Shown here: positions 42,622 to 52,478 of the stretch, piece after piece | Position numbering within the stretch: the first letter of the stretch is position 1 | Layout: every line of letters begins with the position of its first letter | NCBI GenBank assembly: GCA_035967975.1 | Contig: JAWQFQ010000008.1 | Coordinates: forward strand, 28,766 to 92,765 | Direction: 5' to 3' | Length of the DNA stretch: 64,000 nucleotides | Source: Scytonema sp035967975 | GTDB lineage: Bacteria; Cyanobacteriota; Cyanobacteriia; Cyanobacteriales; Nostocaceae | The notes under the pieces: generated by a model | The model's database searches: none | The model's input: the letters and a program-made list of their open reading frames with translations, nothing else | Told to the model about the DNA's origin: nothing | Made by a program: the position numbers and the translations under genes

Positions 42622-43272
42622 ATGACATCCTCTTCCAAGACAGCAGTTTCTGAACTACCTCTATTCCCGTTACCAGAAGTAGTTCTGTTCCCTACCAGAC
42701 CACTACCCCTGCAAATATTTGAATTTCGCTACCGAATCATGATGAATACGATTTTGGAGGGCGATCGCAGGTTTGGTGTGCTCATGGTAGATCCAGTACG
42801 AGGTACCATTGCTGAAGTTGGTTGCTGTGCAGAAATCATTCATTACCAAAGGCTACCAGATGACCGCATGAAGGTGTGGACTCTAGGACAACAAAGGTTC
42901 CGCCTTCTAGAGTATGTCCGCGAAAAGCCCTATCGAGTCGGTCTTGTTGAATGGATTGAAGACGAAGCTCCAACTCGGGATCTGCGACCTTTAGCAGTGG
43001 AAGTTGAACAAGCATTGAAAGATGTTGTGAGACTTTCAGCTAAGCTGACCGAACAAAATATCGAACTACCTGAAGATTTACCAGATCTACCAATAGAATT
43101 GTCCTATTGGGTAGCAAGTAACCTTTACGGTGTCGCCGCAGAACAGCAAGCATTATTAGAAACGCGGGATACACTAGCTCGTCTAGAGCGAGAAGCAGAA
43201 ATTTTAACTTCTACTCGCAATCATCTAGCAGCTCGTACTGTCCTCAAAGATACCTTTAATCAGAAGTTGTAA
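42622..43272 (+). CDS. LON peptidase substrate-binding-domain protein, 216 aa
   Basis: Contains only the N-terminal LON domain: LPLFPLPEVVLFPTRPLPLQ, IFEFRYRIMM, and RFGVLMVDP. No AAA+ ATPase and no Ser-Lys protease part follows, so it is a free substrate-binding protein. Such genes commonly lie just downstream of rpsJ in cyanobacteria. Function in proteolysis or stress is unproven. Start ATG at 42622; helical C-terminal part about 130-216. Confidence 0.9.
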   Translation: MTSSSKTAVSELPLFPLPEVVLFPTRPLPLQIFEFRYRIMMNTILEGDRRFGVLMVDPVRGTIAEVGCCAEIIHYQRLPDDRMKVWTLGQQRFRLLEYVREKPYRVGLVEWIEDEAPTRDLRPLAVEVEQALKDVVRLSAKLTEQNIELPEDLPDLPIELSYWVASNLYGVAAEQQALLETRDTLARLEREAEILTSTRNHLAARTVLKDTFNQKL

Positions 43273-43273
43273 A

Positions 43274-43395
43274 GAGTTAGTAGTTAGTAGTTAGTAGTTA
43301 GTAGTTAGTAGTTAGTAGTTAATCGTTAATCGTTAATCGTTAATCGTTAATCGTATCCACTATCCACTATCCACTAACTACTATCCACTATCCAC
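43274..43395. repeat. Heptamer tandem arrays AGTTAGT, AATCGTT and ATCCACT
   Basis: Three consecutive arrays: about six AGTAGTT-type copies, then five TTAATCG-type copies, then five ATCCACT-type copies up to the pheA stop. The first and last are partly inverse, so the whole can fold. They lie between convergent genes. Confidence 0.85.
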
Positions 43396-44275
43396 TCATC
43401 CCCAATGATTGAATTGGCAAAACATTGTAACTCCCAAAAATTTTGAGTACCTCCGTGTAAGGCTTAATCTCTGATAGAGCGGCTTTCATTTGTGGGTCTG
43501 ATGCGTCTGCTTCTGCGTCAATGAAAAAGAGGTACTCACCAAGCGATCGCTTTGTTGGGCGAGATTCAATCTTACTCAGGTTAATGTTAAGACGGGCAAA
43601 GACTTCCAGGGGTTTTGCGAGTGCGCCCGGTGTATTAGCAGGGGTACTAAAAGCAAGGGAAGTATGGCTAGCGGTCTTTTGATAATTAGGACGGGTTCCG
43701 GGTATGTCATCCTGACTGACCACCCAGAAGCGAGTACAGTTTCCGGGATAATCGTTAATACCAGTGGCAAGTATTGGTAAATTGTATAGTTGCGCCGCTC
43801 TTTGAGATGAAATAGCCGCAGCGCTTAAGTCCTGTTCGAGATGCAACAGTGCTTCAGTTGTAGAATTACTCGCAATCAATTGTGCATTTGGGAGAAAACG
43901 CTCTAACCATCCCTGGCATTGTGCTAAAGCTTGAGGATGAGAATAAATTGTCTTAATATCTTCTATCCTTTGAGCACAAGAAATTAACGTATGGATAATT
44001 GGCATTACCAAAGCCAACTGCACTTGCAAACTTTCGAGCTGCCATAACGTATCTAGTGTCATGGTAACACTGCCTTCAATAGAATTTTCTACTGGTACAA
44101 CAGCCAACTTTGCCTGACCTTTCACAACAGCTCGTAATGTTTGGGCAATACTGGGATAGGGGCATAACATAGCTTCATCAATTCCTGAAGACGCCGTTAA
44201 CCAGTTGAAATAAAGAAGCGCTGCCTGTTCTGCATAAGTGCCTGGGGGTCCTAAATGTGCGATTGTAATAGTCAT
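43388..44275 (-). CDS. pheA: Prephenate dehydratase
   Basis: Converts prephenate to phenylpyruvate in phenylalanine synthesis. The 295-aa protein has the catalytic PDT domain (about 1-190; LGPPGTYAEQAAL, VPVENSIEGSV, NCTRFWVVSQD) and an ACT regulatory domain (about 205-285) with KIESRPTKRSLGEYLFFID, the Phe-binding ESRP motif. No chorismate mutase domain is fused. Feedback inhibition by Phe is expected. The C-terminus runs into the repeat array. Start ATG at 44275. Confidence 0.95.
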   Translation of the reverse strand: MTITIAHLGPPGTYAEQAALLYFNWLTASSGIDEAMLCPYPSIAQTLRAVVKGQAKLAVVPVENSIEGSVTMTLDTLWQLESLQVQLALVMPIIHTLISCAQRIEDIKTIYSHPQALAQCQGWLERFLPNAQLIASNSTTEALLHLEQDLSAAAISSQRAAQLYNLPILATGINDYPGNCTRFWVVSQDDIPGTRPNYQKTASHTSLAFSTPANTPGALAKPLEVFARLNINLSKIESRPTKRSLGEYLFFIDAEADASDPQMKAALSEIKPYTEVLKIFGSYNVLPIQSLGMSG

Positions 44276-44649
44276 TGAGTTTTGTGAGATGTAAATTCAG
44301 CCTTAGCTTGTGTTGATAAGCTGTGACGCTAAGGACTGTTAGTGGATAGTTGATAGTTGATAGTGGATAGTGGAGAAAACAACGAACAACTAACTTCTAA
44401 CTACTCACTCATAATAGCCCTGTCAAAAAAATATGCAACTAAAAGACGTGACAGCTTATTAGGCGATTTATAACACAACAACTGACTCAGTAGCTAACAT
44501 CAACTTTTGTACACTAATATACACAAAAATCTGTTTTCCCTACACCCTCATACCCTTTACACCCTACACTCCATTTTTAAATCAGTGAAATTAAACACAA
44601 TCTTTACAAAAAACACTACAATAATTTAACAAGTCTTCTTATATTCCCC

Positions 44650-45237
44650 ATGCCTACTCGGTTTACTGCTTCTCAGTCGGTTGCGATCGCAATTTCCGAG
44701 CAGCCTATTCCCATTCAGCACTATTTACGTCAGCCCCAACGTCTAGTTAGGGCTTTATTTGACTCAAACCGCATTCAACAGTTGTCTGAGGACGTTTTTC
44801 GTTTGAAACTACGCCCCTTGACTTTTATGTCACTATCACTCCAGCCAACTGTAGATCTGAGAGTGTGGGCTGAATCAAATGGAACACTCTATGTGCGATC
44901 GGTAGGTTGTGAAATACTTGGTATCGAATATATCAACCAGCGCTTTACACTGAATTTAAAAGGATATTTATCTCCTGAGGAGCAAAACACTGTGACTCTT
45001 CTCAAAGGAACAGCCGATTTAGAAGTGAAAGTGGATTTACCCCCACCATTTTCCTTTACTCCCAAAACAATTTTAGAAGCAACAGGTAATGGGTTGCTTA
45101 AGAGCGTTTTATTGACAATTAAGCAAAGATTGCAACATCAACTTTTAGCAGATTATCGCCATTGGTTGAAGTCACAAACTACACAAGGCGGTATTGTTCG
45201 AGAAGTAACAGAATTTCCAATTCTCAATCCTGAGTGA
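44650..45237 (+). CDS. DUF1997 family protein, 195 aa
   Basis: LRQPQRLVRALFDSNRIQQL and DVFRLKLRPLTFMSLSLQPT are typical of DUF1997, a cyanobacterial and plant plastid family of unknown function with a lipid-binding-like beta fold. The C-terminus (LKSVLLTIKQRLQHQLLADY) is helical. No membrane segment. ATG at 44650. Upstream gap 44276-44649 holds GATAGTTG- and CCCTACACC-type repeats. Confidence 0.9.
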   Translation: MPTRFTASQSVAIAISEQPIPIQHYLRQPQRLVRALFDSNRIQQLSEDVFRLKLRPLTFMSLSLQPTVDLRVWAESNGTLYVRSVGCEILGIEYINQRFTLNLKGYLSPEEQNTVTLLKGTADLEVKVDLPPPFSFTPKTILEATGNGLLKSVLLTIKQRLQHQLLADYRHWLKSQTTQGGIVREVTEFPILNPE

Positions 45238-45240
45238 AAA

Positions 45241-45340
45241 TAAGGGTGTGGGGTGTAGGGTATAGGGAAAAGATTTATCCTGCATCTCAACACCTTCACA
45301 CCTCATACCCCCACACCCCGCACCCCGCACCCTACACCCT
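45241..45340. repeat. GGGTGTAG / CCCTACACC inverted repeat array
   Basis: GGGTGTGGGGTGTAGGG on the left faces CACCCCGCACCCTACACCC on the right, a hairpin between convergent DUF1997 and rnhB genes, likely acting as terminator. The same family occurs at 7088-7135, 41908-41986 and 52047-52092. Confidence 0.75.
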
Positions 45341-45986
45341 AGTTACAAGGGCGGAAAGATTTTCGATGTAATCGAGAGGAACCGTACTCTTGCAGTGCTA
45401 AGAGATGGCGTTTGCTTCCATAGCCCTTATTACGTTCCAAGTCATACACGGGGTATTTGGAGGCGAGACGAAGCAGGAGGTCATCTCGCCAAACTTTAGC
45501 AACAATGCTGGCAGAGGCAATAGAGAGAGATTTTTCGTCTCCCTTTACGATTATTCGCTGGGGTAGTGGTAAATCTTTCACCAACTGATTGCCATCAATC
45601 AAGCATAAAGCAGGCTGTACCGTTAACTTAAGAACAGCCCGCTTCATTGCCAACAAAGTAGCTTGCAAAATATTTATCCGGTCAATTTCAGCAGTTGAAG
45701 CAAATCCAATTTTCCAGTCTATTGCTAATGCACAAATTCGCTGCGCTAGCTGCACTCTTTGAGAAGCAATCAGCTTTTTGCTATCTTTAATTTCAGCCGC
45801 GACCAGTTCTTGAAGAGACTGTTTTGGAAGTATTACCGCTGCTGCTACTACAGGACCAAATAGAGCACCTCGCCCTACTTCATCTACGCCTGCAATTAAC
45901 CCCTGAATGCCTGACAGTGTGGAGAACTCCAGCCACTTTTGTTCTGGCATTTCAAAAGAAGTGACAGTCGGCTTTAGGTCTATCAT
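45339..45986 (-). CDS. rnhB: Ribonuclease HII
   Basis: Removes ribonucleotides from DNA and RNA primers. GVDEVGRGALFGPVVAAAV (about 33-52) holds the Asp-Glu pair, with KDSKKL, CLIDGN and SIASASIVAKVWRDD following, all the RNase HII motifs. 215 aa is normal. It starts 14 bp after the rne stop, so it is cotranscribed with rne, as in other cyanobacteria. A start at MPEQKW, 12 codons in, is also possible. Confidence 0.95.
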   Translation of the reverse strand: MIDLKPTVTSFEMPEQKWLEFSTLSGIQGLIAGVDEVGRGALFGPVVAAAVILPKQSLQELVAAEIKDSKKLIASQRVQLAQRICALAIDWKIGFASTAEIDRINILQATLLAMKRAVLKLTVQPALCLIDGNQLVKDLPLPQRIIVKGDEKSLSIASASIVAKVWRDDLLLRLASKYPVYDLERNKGYGSKRHLLALQEYGSSRLHRKSFRPCN

Positions 45987-46000
45987 AGGTCATTCAACGG

Positions 46001-48073
46001 TTATGTATTCGAGTCCACAGAGGAAGAACGACGGCGACGGCGACGTTTGTCAGTTCTAGAGATGGAAGTTTCCGTTTCATCAGTCATCACAACAGAGGAA
46101 GGTAGGTCATCCGTTGGTGGAACATGAGTATCAACTTCTTCATTTGTAGATTCATCGTCGTTGAGTTCTTCAACCATTGGTTCGCTATCATCTGTTGCAG
46201 TTGCAGTTGAGGTTGACTGAGCCGATGGAGCAGGACCTTGTCCCGGCATAGCGACGTTGATAATGACAGATTTGGGATTCCTGACTTCTCGATTCAACTT
46301 CACTAGAGGAGATACCCCAGTATAAGCGAAGATTTCTTGTTCAGACGATGACATTTCTACAGTCACAATCTCCGGTGGTTCTACCACTGGTTTGATGGGC
46401 TCTAATTTGGTAACTTTACTGCGGTCTGGTCTTTCCCAACCCGTTTTACCAAGATTGGGAGAAGGTAGTTCCGGTCGGTGTCCAAGTTCTGGTTCGTCAT
46501 CCAAATCTATGTCTGAATCGGGAACAAACGCTAGGGAGTTCGACGCAATTCTTGGCTCGTCTTTGCCATTACCCCCATTCAAACCCCCCTGACGACTGCG
46601 ACGGATACGACGCTTTCTGCTATCGTCACCACCAATTTCCCGGTAGCTGGGATGATTATCCAGATTCAAACCACTCAATTCGCGATCGCTTTCATAAGAT
46701 CCCTCTCCGTAGGCTTCATAGCTTTCCCGTGGTTCTGGCATACGGACTACAGAGGAATGGGTACGGGATTCCCTGTTAGACAGTGGTGCAAAGCGGTCTG
46801 GCAATTCTGCTGGTGATGTTGGTAAGCGGGTTTCGCCTTCTCCTGGTAAATGAACGACGTGTCCTAAACCACCACACGTAGGACATGTCTTACCGAATAA
46901 TTCGTAAATATTTTGACCTTGACGCTTGCGGGTGAGTTCCACCAAACCCAATTCTGTTAATTGGGCAATTTGGGGACGGGCTTTATCTGCCTTTAACGCT
47001 TTGTTGAAATGTTCTAAGACGTGCAGTTGGTCTCGTCGCGATTCCATATCAATGAAATCTACCACTATTACCCCAGCAATATTCCGCAGGCGTAACTGGC
47101 GAGCAATTTCTGTTGCTGCTTCACAGTTAGTCCATAAAACCGTTTCCCTCGCTGTTGCTGAACGTGTAAACGAACCGGAGTTTACGTCTATGACTGTGAG
47201 TGCTTCTGTCGGTTCTATAATGATATATCCGCCAGAAGGCAGATCTACTCTGGGTTTGAGAGCTTCTTTAATAGCAGCATTAATGCGGAAATATTCTAGT
47301 ATAGCAGCGCGATCGCGGTGATGGTCGATTAATAATCCTTGTGGTGTTTGTCCACCACTCCAATTTTGCAAGTACTGTTTAACTCGCTTTAATCCTGTGC
47401 TGGAGTCAACCACAATCCGGTTTACATCCGCACCATACATATCCCGCAACACGCGTTGAATAAAATCTTCATCTCTGTTCAATAATGCAGGAGCGCGAGT
47501 GGATTGCGCTTCTTGCTGAATAGCTTCCCATTGCCGTTGCAGAAATTCTAAATCTTCAATAATTGTTTCTTCCGGCTTACCTTCTGCTTCTGTCCGGACT
47601 AGCAAACCCATTCCTGCGGGTTTAATCAAAATTGCCAAAGCACGCAAGCGGTTGCGTTCGCTTTCGCTTTTTATTCGGCGAGATAAATTTACTCCCCGAC
47701 CATAGGGCATCAGTACAACATAACGTCCGGGTAAAGTAATATTTCCTGTGAGCCTAGGTCCTTTTGTTCCTGTTGGCTCTTTCATCACCTGAACTAACAC
47801 CTTTTGCTGCGGCACTAATAACTCTGTGATAGCCGCTGCCGTGCGTTTTAGGCGCAATGGTCCTAGATCGGTGACGTGAATAAAGCCGTTTCGCTCTGGA
47901 TCACCGATATTAACGAATGCTGCATCTATCCCAGGTAATACATTTTCGACAACTCCTAAATAAATATCACCTATTTGGTGATGACCTGTAGCTACGACAA
48001 GTTCTTGTATTTGGTCTTCAGAAAATACTGCAGCAATCTGATGCTGTTCCGCGATGATAATTTGTTTTGGCAT
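46001..48073 (-). CDS. rne: Ribonuclease E/G family endoribonuclease (RNase E)
   Basis: Main mRNA-decay endonuclease. An S1-type RNA-binding region (about 35-120; IYLGVVENVLPGIDAAFVNIG), then the RNase H-like and DNase I-like catalytic region with LTVIDVNSGSFT (metal-binding Asp) and VDFIDM, and a zinc-link CPTCGG (about 398) follow. The tail is long and disordered, ending TDKRRRRRRSSSVDSNT. This arginine-rich motif is known in cyanobacteria to bind PNPase. 690 aa is a usual cyanobacterial length. It shares a transcript with rnhB downstream. Confidence 0.95.
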   Translation of the reverse strand: MPKQIIIAEQHQIAAVFSEDQIQELVVATGHHQIGDIYLGVVENVLPGIDAAFVNIGDPERNGFIHVTDLGPLRLKRTAAAITELLVPQQKVLVQVMKEPTGTKGPRLTGNITLPGRYVVLMPYGRGVNLSRRIKSESERNRLRALAILIKPAGMGLLVRTEAEGKPEETIIEDLEFLQRQWEAIQQEAQSTRAPALLNRDEDFIQRVLRDMYGADVNRIVVDSSTGLKRVKQYLQNWSGGQTPQGLLIDHHRDRAAILEYFRINAAIKEALKPRVDLPSGGYIIIEPTEALTVIDVNSGSFTRSATARETVLWTNCEAATEIARQLRLRNIAGVIVVDFIDMESRRDQLHVLEHFNKALKADKARPQIAQLTELGLVELTRKRQGQNIYELFGKTCPTCGGLGHVVHLPGEGETRLPTSPAELPDRFAPLSNRESRTHSSVVRMPEPRESYEAYGEGSYESDRELSGLNLDNHPSYREIGGDDSRKRRIRRSRQGGLNGGNGKDEPRIASNSLAFVPDSDIDLDDEPELGHRPELPSPNLGKTGWERPDRSKVTKLEPIKPVVEPPEIVTVEMSSSEQEIFAYTGVSPLVKLNREVRNPKSVIINVAMPGQGPAPSAQSTSTATATDDSEPMVEELNDDESTNEEVDTHVPPTDDLPSSVVMTDETETSISRTDKRRRRRRSSSVDSNT

Positions 48074-49181
48074 TCAATTATTTTCCTCAAAACTGGGCAG
48101 CACAAACATACTTGGGGGTTTATTCATCATGCTTACCCCAGCAAGCCCACGCATGTGCAGCTGAAATAAAAATTGCGATTTCTTGCTCAAACTTAAAAAG
48201 TTCTTGACACTGTTATTGCGTTGACACGCCTGAGATTTCCACTACGGCTGCTTATTATTTAAGCAATTAAATCACCCGCACGTGGTTAATTTTTGATGCA
48301 ATGCTCTTTCCCAACTTAATTGTGAGTCAAGAGTTTCGAGTTCTGATTTATTTTCACTTAAGACTTAACAAGGTAAGTCTTACTACTCTAGGGAATCTGC
48401 TGCGTCGGCTGATTCCCCAGCATCAAATACCACTTTAATTGTGAACTAAACAATCAAAGTAGTTTTAAAAATCATCTAAAATTCTCCGGCATTGTGGCAA
48501 CCTTACGGCATTAGCCCTGCGTAGGAAACGCGACACTAGCAATTTTTATTGCCCTCCTCTTTTAGGGTTGAACAAGTATAGGAGTAGTACTTGTCCACAT
48601 CCCCTGTGTACCGGAAACTCAAAAGCTACTCTAGTCAAGTCAGCCATCAGAGGTTACGGGTGGGTAATTTCCAAACAGTACCGACTTTAAACCCTTATTT
48701 TGCCTGTTTAACTGTTCGGTTTTAGTTAGTGCCACCTAATCTTAAAGGGAGGCTCGAAGCCCCTCGCCTTTAGGCAGGGGTGTTGGCTGGACTAGCTACG
48801 TATCCCGGAGTGAGAACTTGAACGCTTACCCGTAACGACTATCCATATTTAATGGGTCGGACGGTTCGCAGGGCTTCAACTGGAACAGCTTTCGCTGAAC
48901 ACTCCGAATTCAATTCAGAGTTTCCTTCCAGAGTTTAGAGAAGCTGATGGAGCCTATTGGGGAATTGCTGATTCACTAGTTAGCTATAGAGAGAGTGTGA
49001 AATAATCTGCTTGTTGATTGTCTGGGATAAAACCCTAGATATTGCACTCTAATATCTTTGCCTTCACGCCCTGAATGACAGGGTAGCGAACCAGCTTCAC
49101 TCAATGCAGCGCCAGAAAATTTCTCTTCATCTAATTCTAACGCAACCTTGTCAAAAATCAATTCCCAAGATATGCATTTAC
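48074..49181 (-). other. Long gene-free stretch upstream of rne, possible long leader
   Basis: About 1.1 kb without a convincing gene on either strand. It contains several hairpin-like spots, such as CCCCTCGCCTTTAGGCAGGGG at about 48759-48779 (IS605-end-like). RNase E genes are known to autoregulate through their leader RNA, so part may be the 5' UTR. A TATA-like promoter was not firmly located. Confidence 0.4.
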
Positions 49182-49206
49182 AGGGCAATCACTAACTAAT
49201 TGCCCT
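49182..49206. terminator. Hairpin at the end of the TIGR03960 gene
   Basis: AGGGCAAT and ATTGCCCT pair around CACTAACTA, about 9 bp past the stop of the radical SAM gene on the minus strand. Confidence 0.5.
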
Positions 49207-49214
49207 TTCTTAAA

Positions 49215-51935
49215 TTATACCCCCAAAACCAGTCGGTTGCGGTGGATATGGAGCAAATGAAATTCTACATTTGCCACTTGCTCAAGGATAAACAGGATTT
49301 GCTCTGGACGCAACACGACTCCATCATGACGGCAGCTGCCTACATAGCGAAGAATAACTTTTGAATCTCCTTGGCTAACGGGCAGTTCATTCCGGTTACT
49401 CCGGTTCGACCAGTTGTCATCCTCAAACCATCGATTGAGCACACTTAAGGGGAGATTTGACGGTTCCGTCAATTCCAACTCAAACAGGCGATCGCGCAGA
49501 TTTACCAATTGCGTCCTCCCTGATTTGGTTGTGTGTTCGTACCAAATCTCATCTCTCTGTTTAATTGTATCAATCCAAGCTTGCCATTGTGCAGGTGTTA
49601 TTTCCGGAACAGAAGCCACAGTCATTAAATATTCCGCTGCTTCTAACATCTGATTCGCCGCCGTTGCCTTCAATTCCAATGGCTCCACCTTATATAAAGG
49701 AATGTCTGATGGCAGTGTAGCAGACAGTTTTTGGCGAAAAGTTTCCAAATCCGTCTGTTGTGTGAGTTCAAAATCCACAATTTCACCACTGCTGGTTGCA
49801 CCCAAAGGTAAAGCACTCGCAATAGAGATGCGCGGCATAGGATGAAATCCACCTGTAAAGGAGACTGGTAATCCCGCCCGCCGTACGGCTCTGTCAAACA
49901 GGCGCATTAAATCTAAGTGCCCGACTAAAGCCATATTACCTTGTTTCCCAAACCAAACCCGCAGACGTTGTACCTTGGTGGTATTGGGTACAAACTCTCC
50001 TGCAAATTGGGGAACCTCTGGTGGGGGAATCACTATATTATGACCGAAATCAGTACCACAAACTCCACAGTGAGAACAACCTTCAAAGGAGCAGTCAGGT
50101 ACAACTGCTGCTTCTAAAGCACGTTGTAAGTCTTCCTTGAGCCACTTTTTGTCGATACCAGTGTCGATGTAGTCCCAAGGTAGCTTGGCATCCAAAGAGG
50201 GTGTAGGATGTGGGGTATGAGGTGTAGGAGAAGCAAATAAATTCCATTCTCCTTTTTCCACCTGGCGGTATTTCCAATCCAAACCTGCTTCGACAATCGC
50301 TTGTCCCCAAGCGTGAAATGCCTTGTCTACACTATCATACCAAGAATCCATGCCTGCACCTAGTTCCCAAGCACGGCGCAATACAGCCGCTAGGGTGCGA
50401 TCGCCCCGTCCGATAAAATCTTCCATTGCGGAAATACGGACATCGGTAAAATTCACCTTTACGTTCTTCATCCGGCGGAAAGCTTGGCGCAGTAAATCTT
50501 GCTTGCGTTCAAACTCAGTTGTTGAAACTGAGTGCCACTGGAACGGTGTATGTGGCTTGGGCGTGAAGTTAGATATTGTTAAGTTAAATGACAAAGGTCT
50601 TCTATGTTGACCCCGACACTCACGTTGCAGCCACCTGACTGTTTCCGCTATTCCCAACACATCATCATCAGTTTCCCCTGGTAAGCCTATCATAAAATAA
50701 AGCTTTATTTTGTCCCAGCCTTGTTCCCATGCTGTTTTCACACCCCGTAACAATTCTTCGTTTGTTAACCCTTTATTGACAATATCTCTCATTCGCTGAG
50801 TTCCAGCTTCTGGAGCAAAAGTGAGTCCACCCTGACGGACACCACCGAGGATATTAGCAATATTCTCATCAAACCTATCTACCCGTTGGCTTGGTAGAGA
50901 AAGGGTAATATTGTCGTTTTTTAAACGATTCTTGATTTCCATCCCCACAGCTGGTAAAGATAAGTAATCGGAACAGCTCAGGGATAGCAAAGAGAATTCA
51001 TTATAACCAGTCTGCTCCATGCCCTTTTCAATAGCATCTATCACTTTTTCTGGCTCTACATCTCTTGCAGGGCGAGTCAGCATTCCTGGTTGACAGAAGC
51101 GACAGCCGCGAGTACAGCCGCGCCGAATTTCAATTGTGAGGCGATCGTGTACTGGTTGTATGTAAGGAACTAACCCAATAGAATACGCTGGTAGTGGGGT
51201 AGCAACCCTTCTCACAATTCGTTTTGGGACATCTGGGCGATTGGGATGAACTGAGCCATCCTCTGACATATCGTAAAACTGAGGAACATATACACCAGGT
51301 ATCTGTGCTAAGTCCAATAACAGTTCTTCTCGATTCAAATTAGCTTGTTTGCCTTCTTCTAACACCAACCCAATTTCAGGCAATAATTCTTCCCCGTCTC
51401 CAAGGGCGAAAAAGTCGAAGAAGTCGGCGTAAGGTTCGGGATTGGATGTTGCAGTCTGTCCCCCTGCGAAAATTAATGGGTAGGCAACAGATGAGGGAGT
51501 TTTTCCCCCCTCTGCTTCCCCTGATCCTCGCCTTTCCCTCCATGTTAGAGGGATACCAGCTAAATCCAACATTTCTAAAATGTTGGTTGCTCCGAGTTCG
51601 TAACTAAGACTAAAACCTAAAATGTCAAAGTCTAAGAGCGATCGCTTCGATTCCACAGCAAACAATGGTGTCTTTGTTTCCCGTAGTTTTGCTGTCATAT
51701 CTGTTCCTGGTAGATATGAGCGATCGCACAACTGACGCGGTTGGGTATTCAGAATGTTGTAGAGGATAATGTGTCCTAGATTGGACGCACCCACTTCATA
51801 AACTTCTGGGTAGGTTAACACCCAGCGTACTACTGCCAAATCCCAGGGCTTTTGAACCGCTAATAGCTCGTTACCTAAGTAACGAGCTGGTTTTACTATA
51901 TCCGGTGATATTAACTTTTCTATTGCAACAGTCAC
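49215..51935 (-). CDS. TIGR03960-type B12-binding radical SAM protein, 906 aa
   Basis: N-terminal B12-binding-like region (about 20-200), then the radical SAM core with CTRGCRFCQPGMLTRPARDV (about 280; CxxxCxxC binds 4Fe-4S), and a C-terminal TIGR03936/DUF2344 domain (about 660-900; RLRVWFGKQGNMALVGHLDL). A cysteine cluster CSFEGCSHCGVCG (about 617-629) may hold a second cluster. Conserved in cyanobacteria, function unresolved; a tRNA or rRNA modification role is only suggested by family. Residues about 568-580 (SPTPHTPHPTPS) come from an inserted C-rich repeat. Confidence 0.92.
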   Translation of the reverse strand: MTVAIEKLISPDIVKPARYLGNELLAVQKPWDLAVVRWVLTYPEVYEVGASNLGHIILYNILNTQPRQLCDRSYLPGTDMTAKLRETKTPLFAVESKRSLLDFDILGFSLSYELGATNILEMLDLAGIPLTWRERRGSGEAEGGKTPSSVAYPLIFAGGQTATSNPEPYADFFDFFALGDGEELLPEIGLVLEEGKQANLNREELLLDLAQIPGVYVPQFYDMSEDGSVHPNRPDVPKRIVRRVATPLPAYSIGLVPYIQPVHDRLTIEIRRGCTRGCRFCQPGMLTRPARDVEPEKVIDAIEKGMEQTGYNEFSLLSLSCSDYLSLPAVGMEIKNRLKNDNITLSLPSQRVDRFDENIANILGGVRQGGLTFAPEAGTQRMRDIVNKGLTNEELLRGVKTAWEQGWDKIKLYFMIGLPGETDDDVLGIAETVRWLQRECRGQHRRPLSFNLTISNFTPKPHTPFQWHSVSTTEFERKQDLLRQAFRRMKNVKVNFTDVRISAMEDFIGRGDRTLAAVLRRAWELGAGMDSWYDSVDKAFHAWGQAIVEAGLDWKYRQVEKGEWNLFASPTPHTPHPTPSLDAKLPWDYIDTGIDKKWLKEDLQRALEAAVVPDCSFEGCSHCGVCGTDFGHNIVIPPPEVPQFAGEFVPNTTKVQRLRVWFGKQGNMALVGHLDLMRLFDRAVRRAGLPVSFTGGFHPMPRISIASALPLGATSSGEIVDFELTQQTDLETFRQKLSATLPSDIPLYKVEPLELKATAANQMLEAAEYLMTVASVPEITPAQWQAWIDTIKQRDEIWYEHTTKSGRTQLVNLRDRLFELELTEPSNLPLSVLNRWFEDDNWSNRSNRNELPVSQGDSKVILRYVGSCRHDGVVLRPEQILFILEQVANVEFHLLHIHRNRLVLGV

Positions 51936-52046
51936 TGCACTATCTTCGAGCTACCTTAATTACAGTTACTCACCTCCAACCTTAGCATTGATTAGGTATT
52001 TCTAGAGAGAGCCCCACGGGCAGCGTTCGCCCTTTATGAATGAAAA

Positions 52047-52092
52047 AAACACATTTTCCCCTACACCCCACACCTCACACCCCACACCCTGT
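52047..52092. repeat. CCCTACACCCC tandem repeat
   Basis: Direct CCCCTACACCCCACACC units in the gap between the STAS gene and the TIGR03960 gene, same family as at 45241. Confidence 0.7.
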
Positions 52093-52112
52093 GTTTCTTG
52101 AAAGAGCAATGG

Positions 52113-52478
52113 TTAGGCACAGACCAGTTTTGTTTTTTCTACAGGTAGACAAGCTGCGTCAAATGCGGCTTTGCCATCAAATATTTCAAAAACCTTATCT
52201 AATTGGGTGAGTTCAAACATCATTCTTAATGATGGTGACATTGAGCAAAGGCTAAAACGGCGTTTTAGTGTCTGAGCAAGTTTGAGCGCAGATACCAATG
52301 CCATTAAGCCCGCGCAGTCTAACAACTCTACAGACTCTAAATCAACCAGCAAGGTAGAAACACCATCCCTGGTTAACGCTGTTCTCAAGTGTGTCTCAAA
52401 TTCCAAAGATTTTGTCCCACTGATACAACCTTGAGGACGAATTACTGTAATTGTTGGATAATCTAGAGTTGCTTGCAT
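52113..52478 (-). CDS. STAS-domain anti-sigma-factor antagonist-like protein, 121 aa
   Basis: Single STAS domain: TITVIRPQGCISG, LLVDLESVELLDCAGLMALV and a C-terminal helix LRMMFELTQLDKVFEIF. In SpoIIAA/RsbV-type proteins the loop reads D-S-S/T-G, with Ser as the phosphate acceptor; here it reads LDCAGL, so Ser is replaced by Cys and Ala. It may act without phosphorylation, or through another partner. Start ATG at 52478. It stands alone, upstream of the TIGR03960 gene's terminator repeats. Confidence 0.9.
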   Translation of the reverse strand: MQATLDYPTITVIRPQGCISGTKSLEFETHLRTALTRDGVSTLLVDLESVELLDCAGLMALVSALKLAQTLKRRFSLCSMSPSLRMMFELTQLDKVFEIFDGKAAFDAACLPVEKTKLVCA

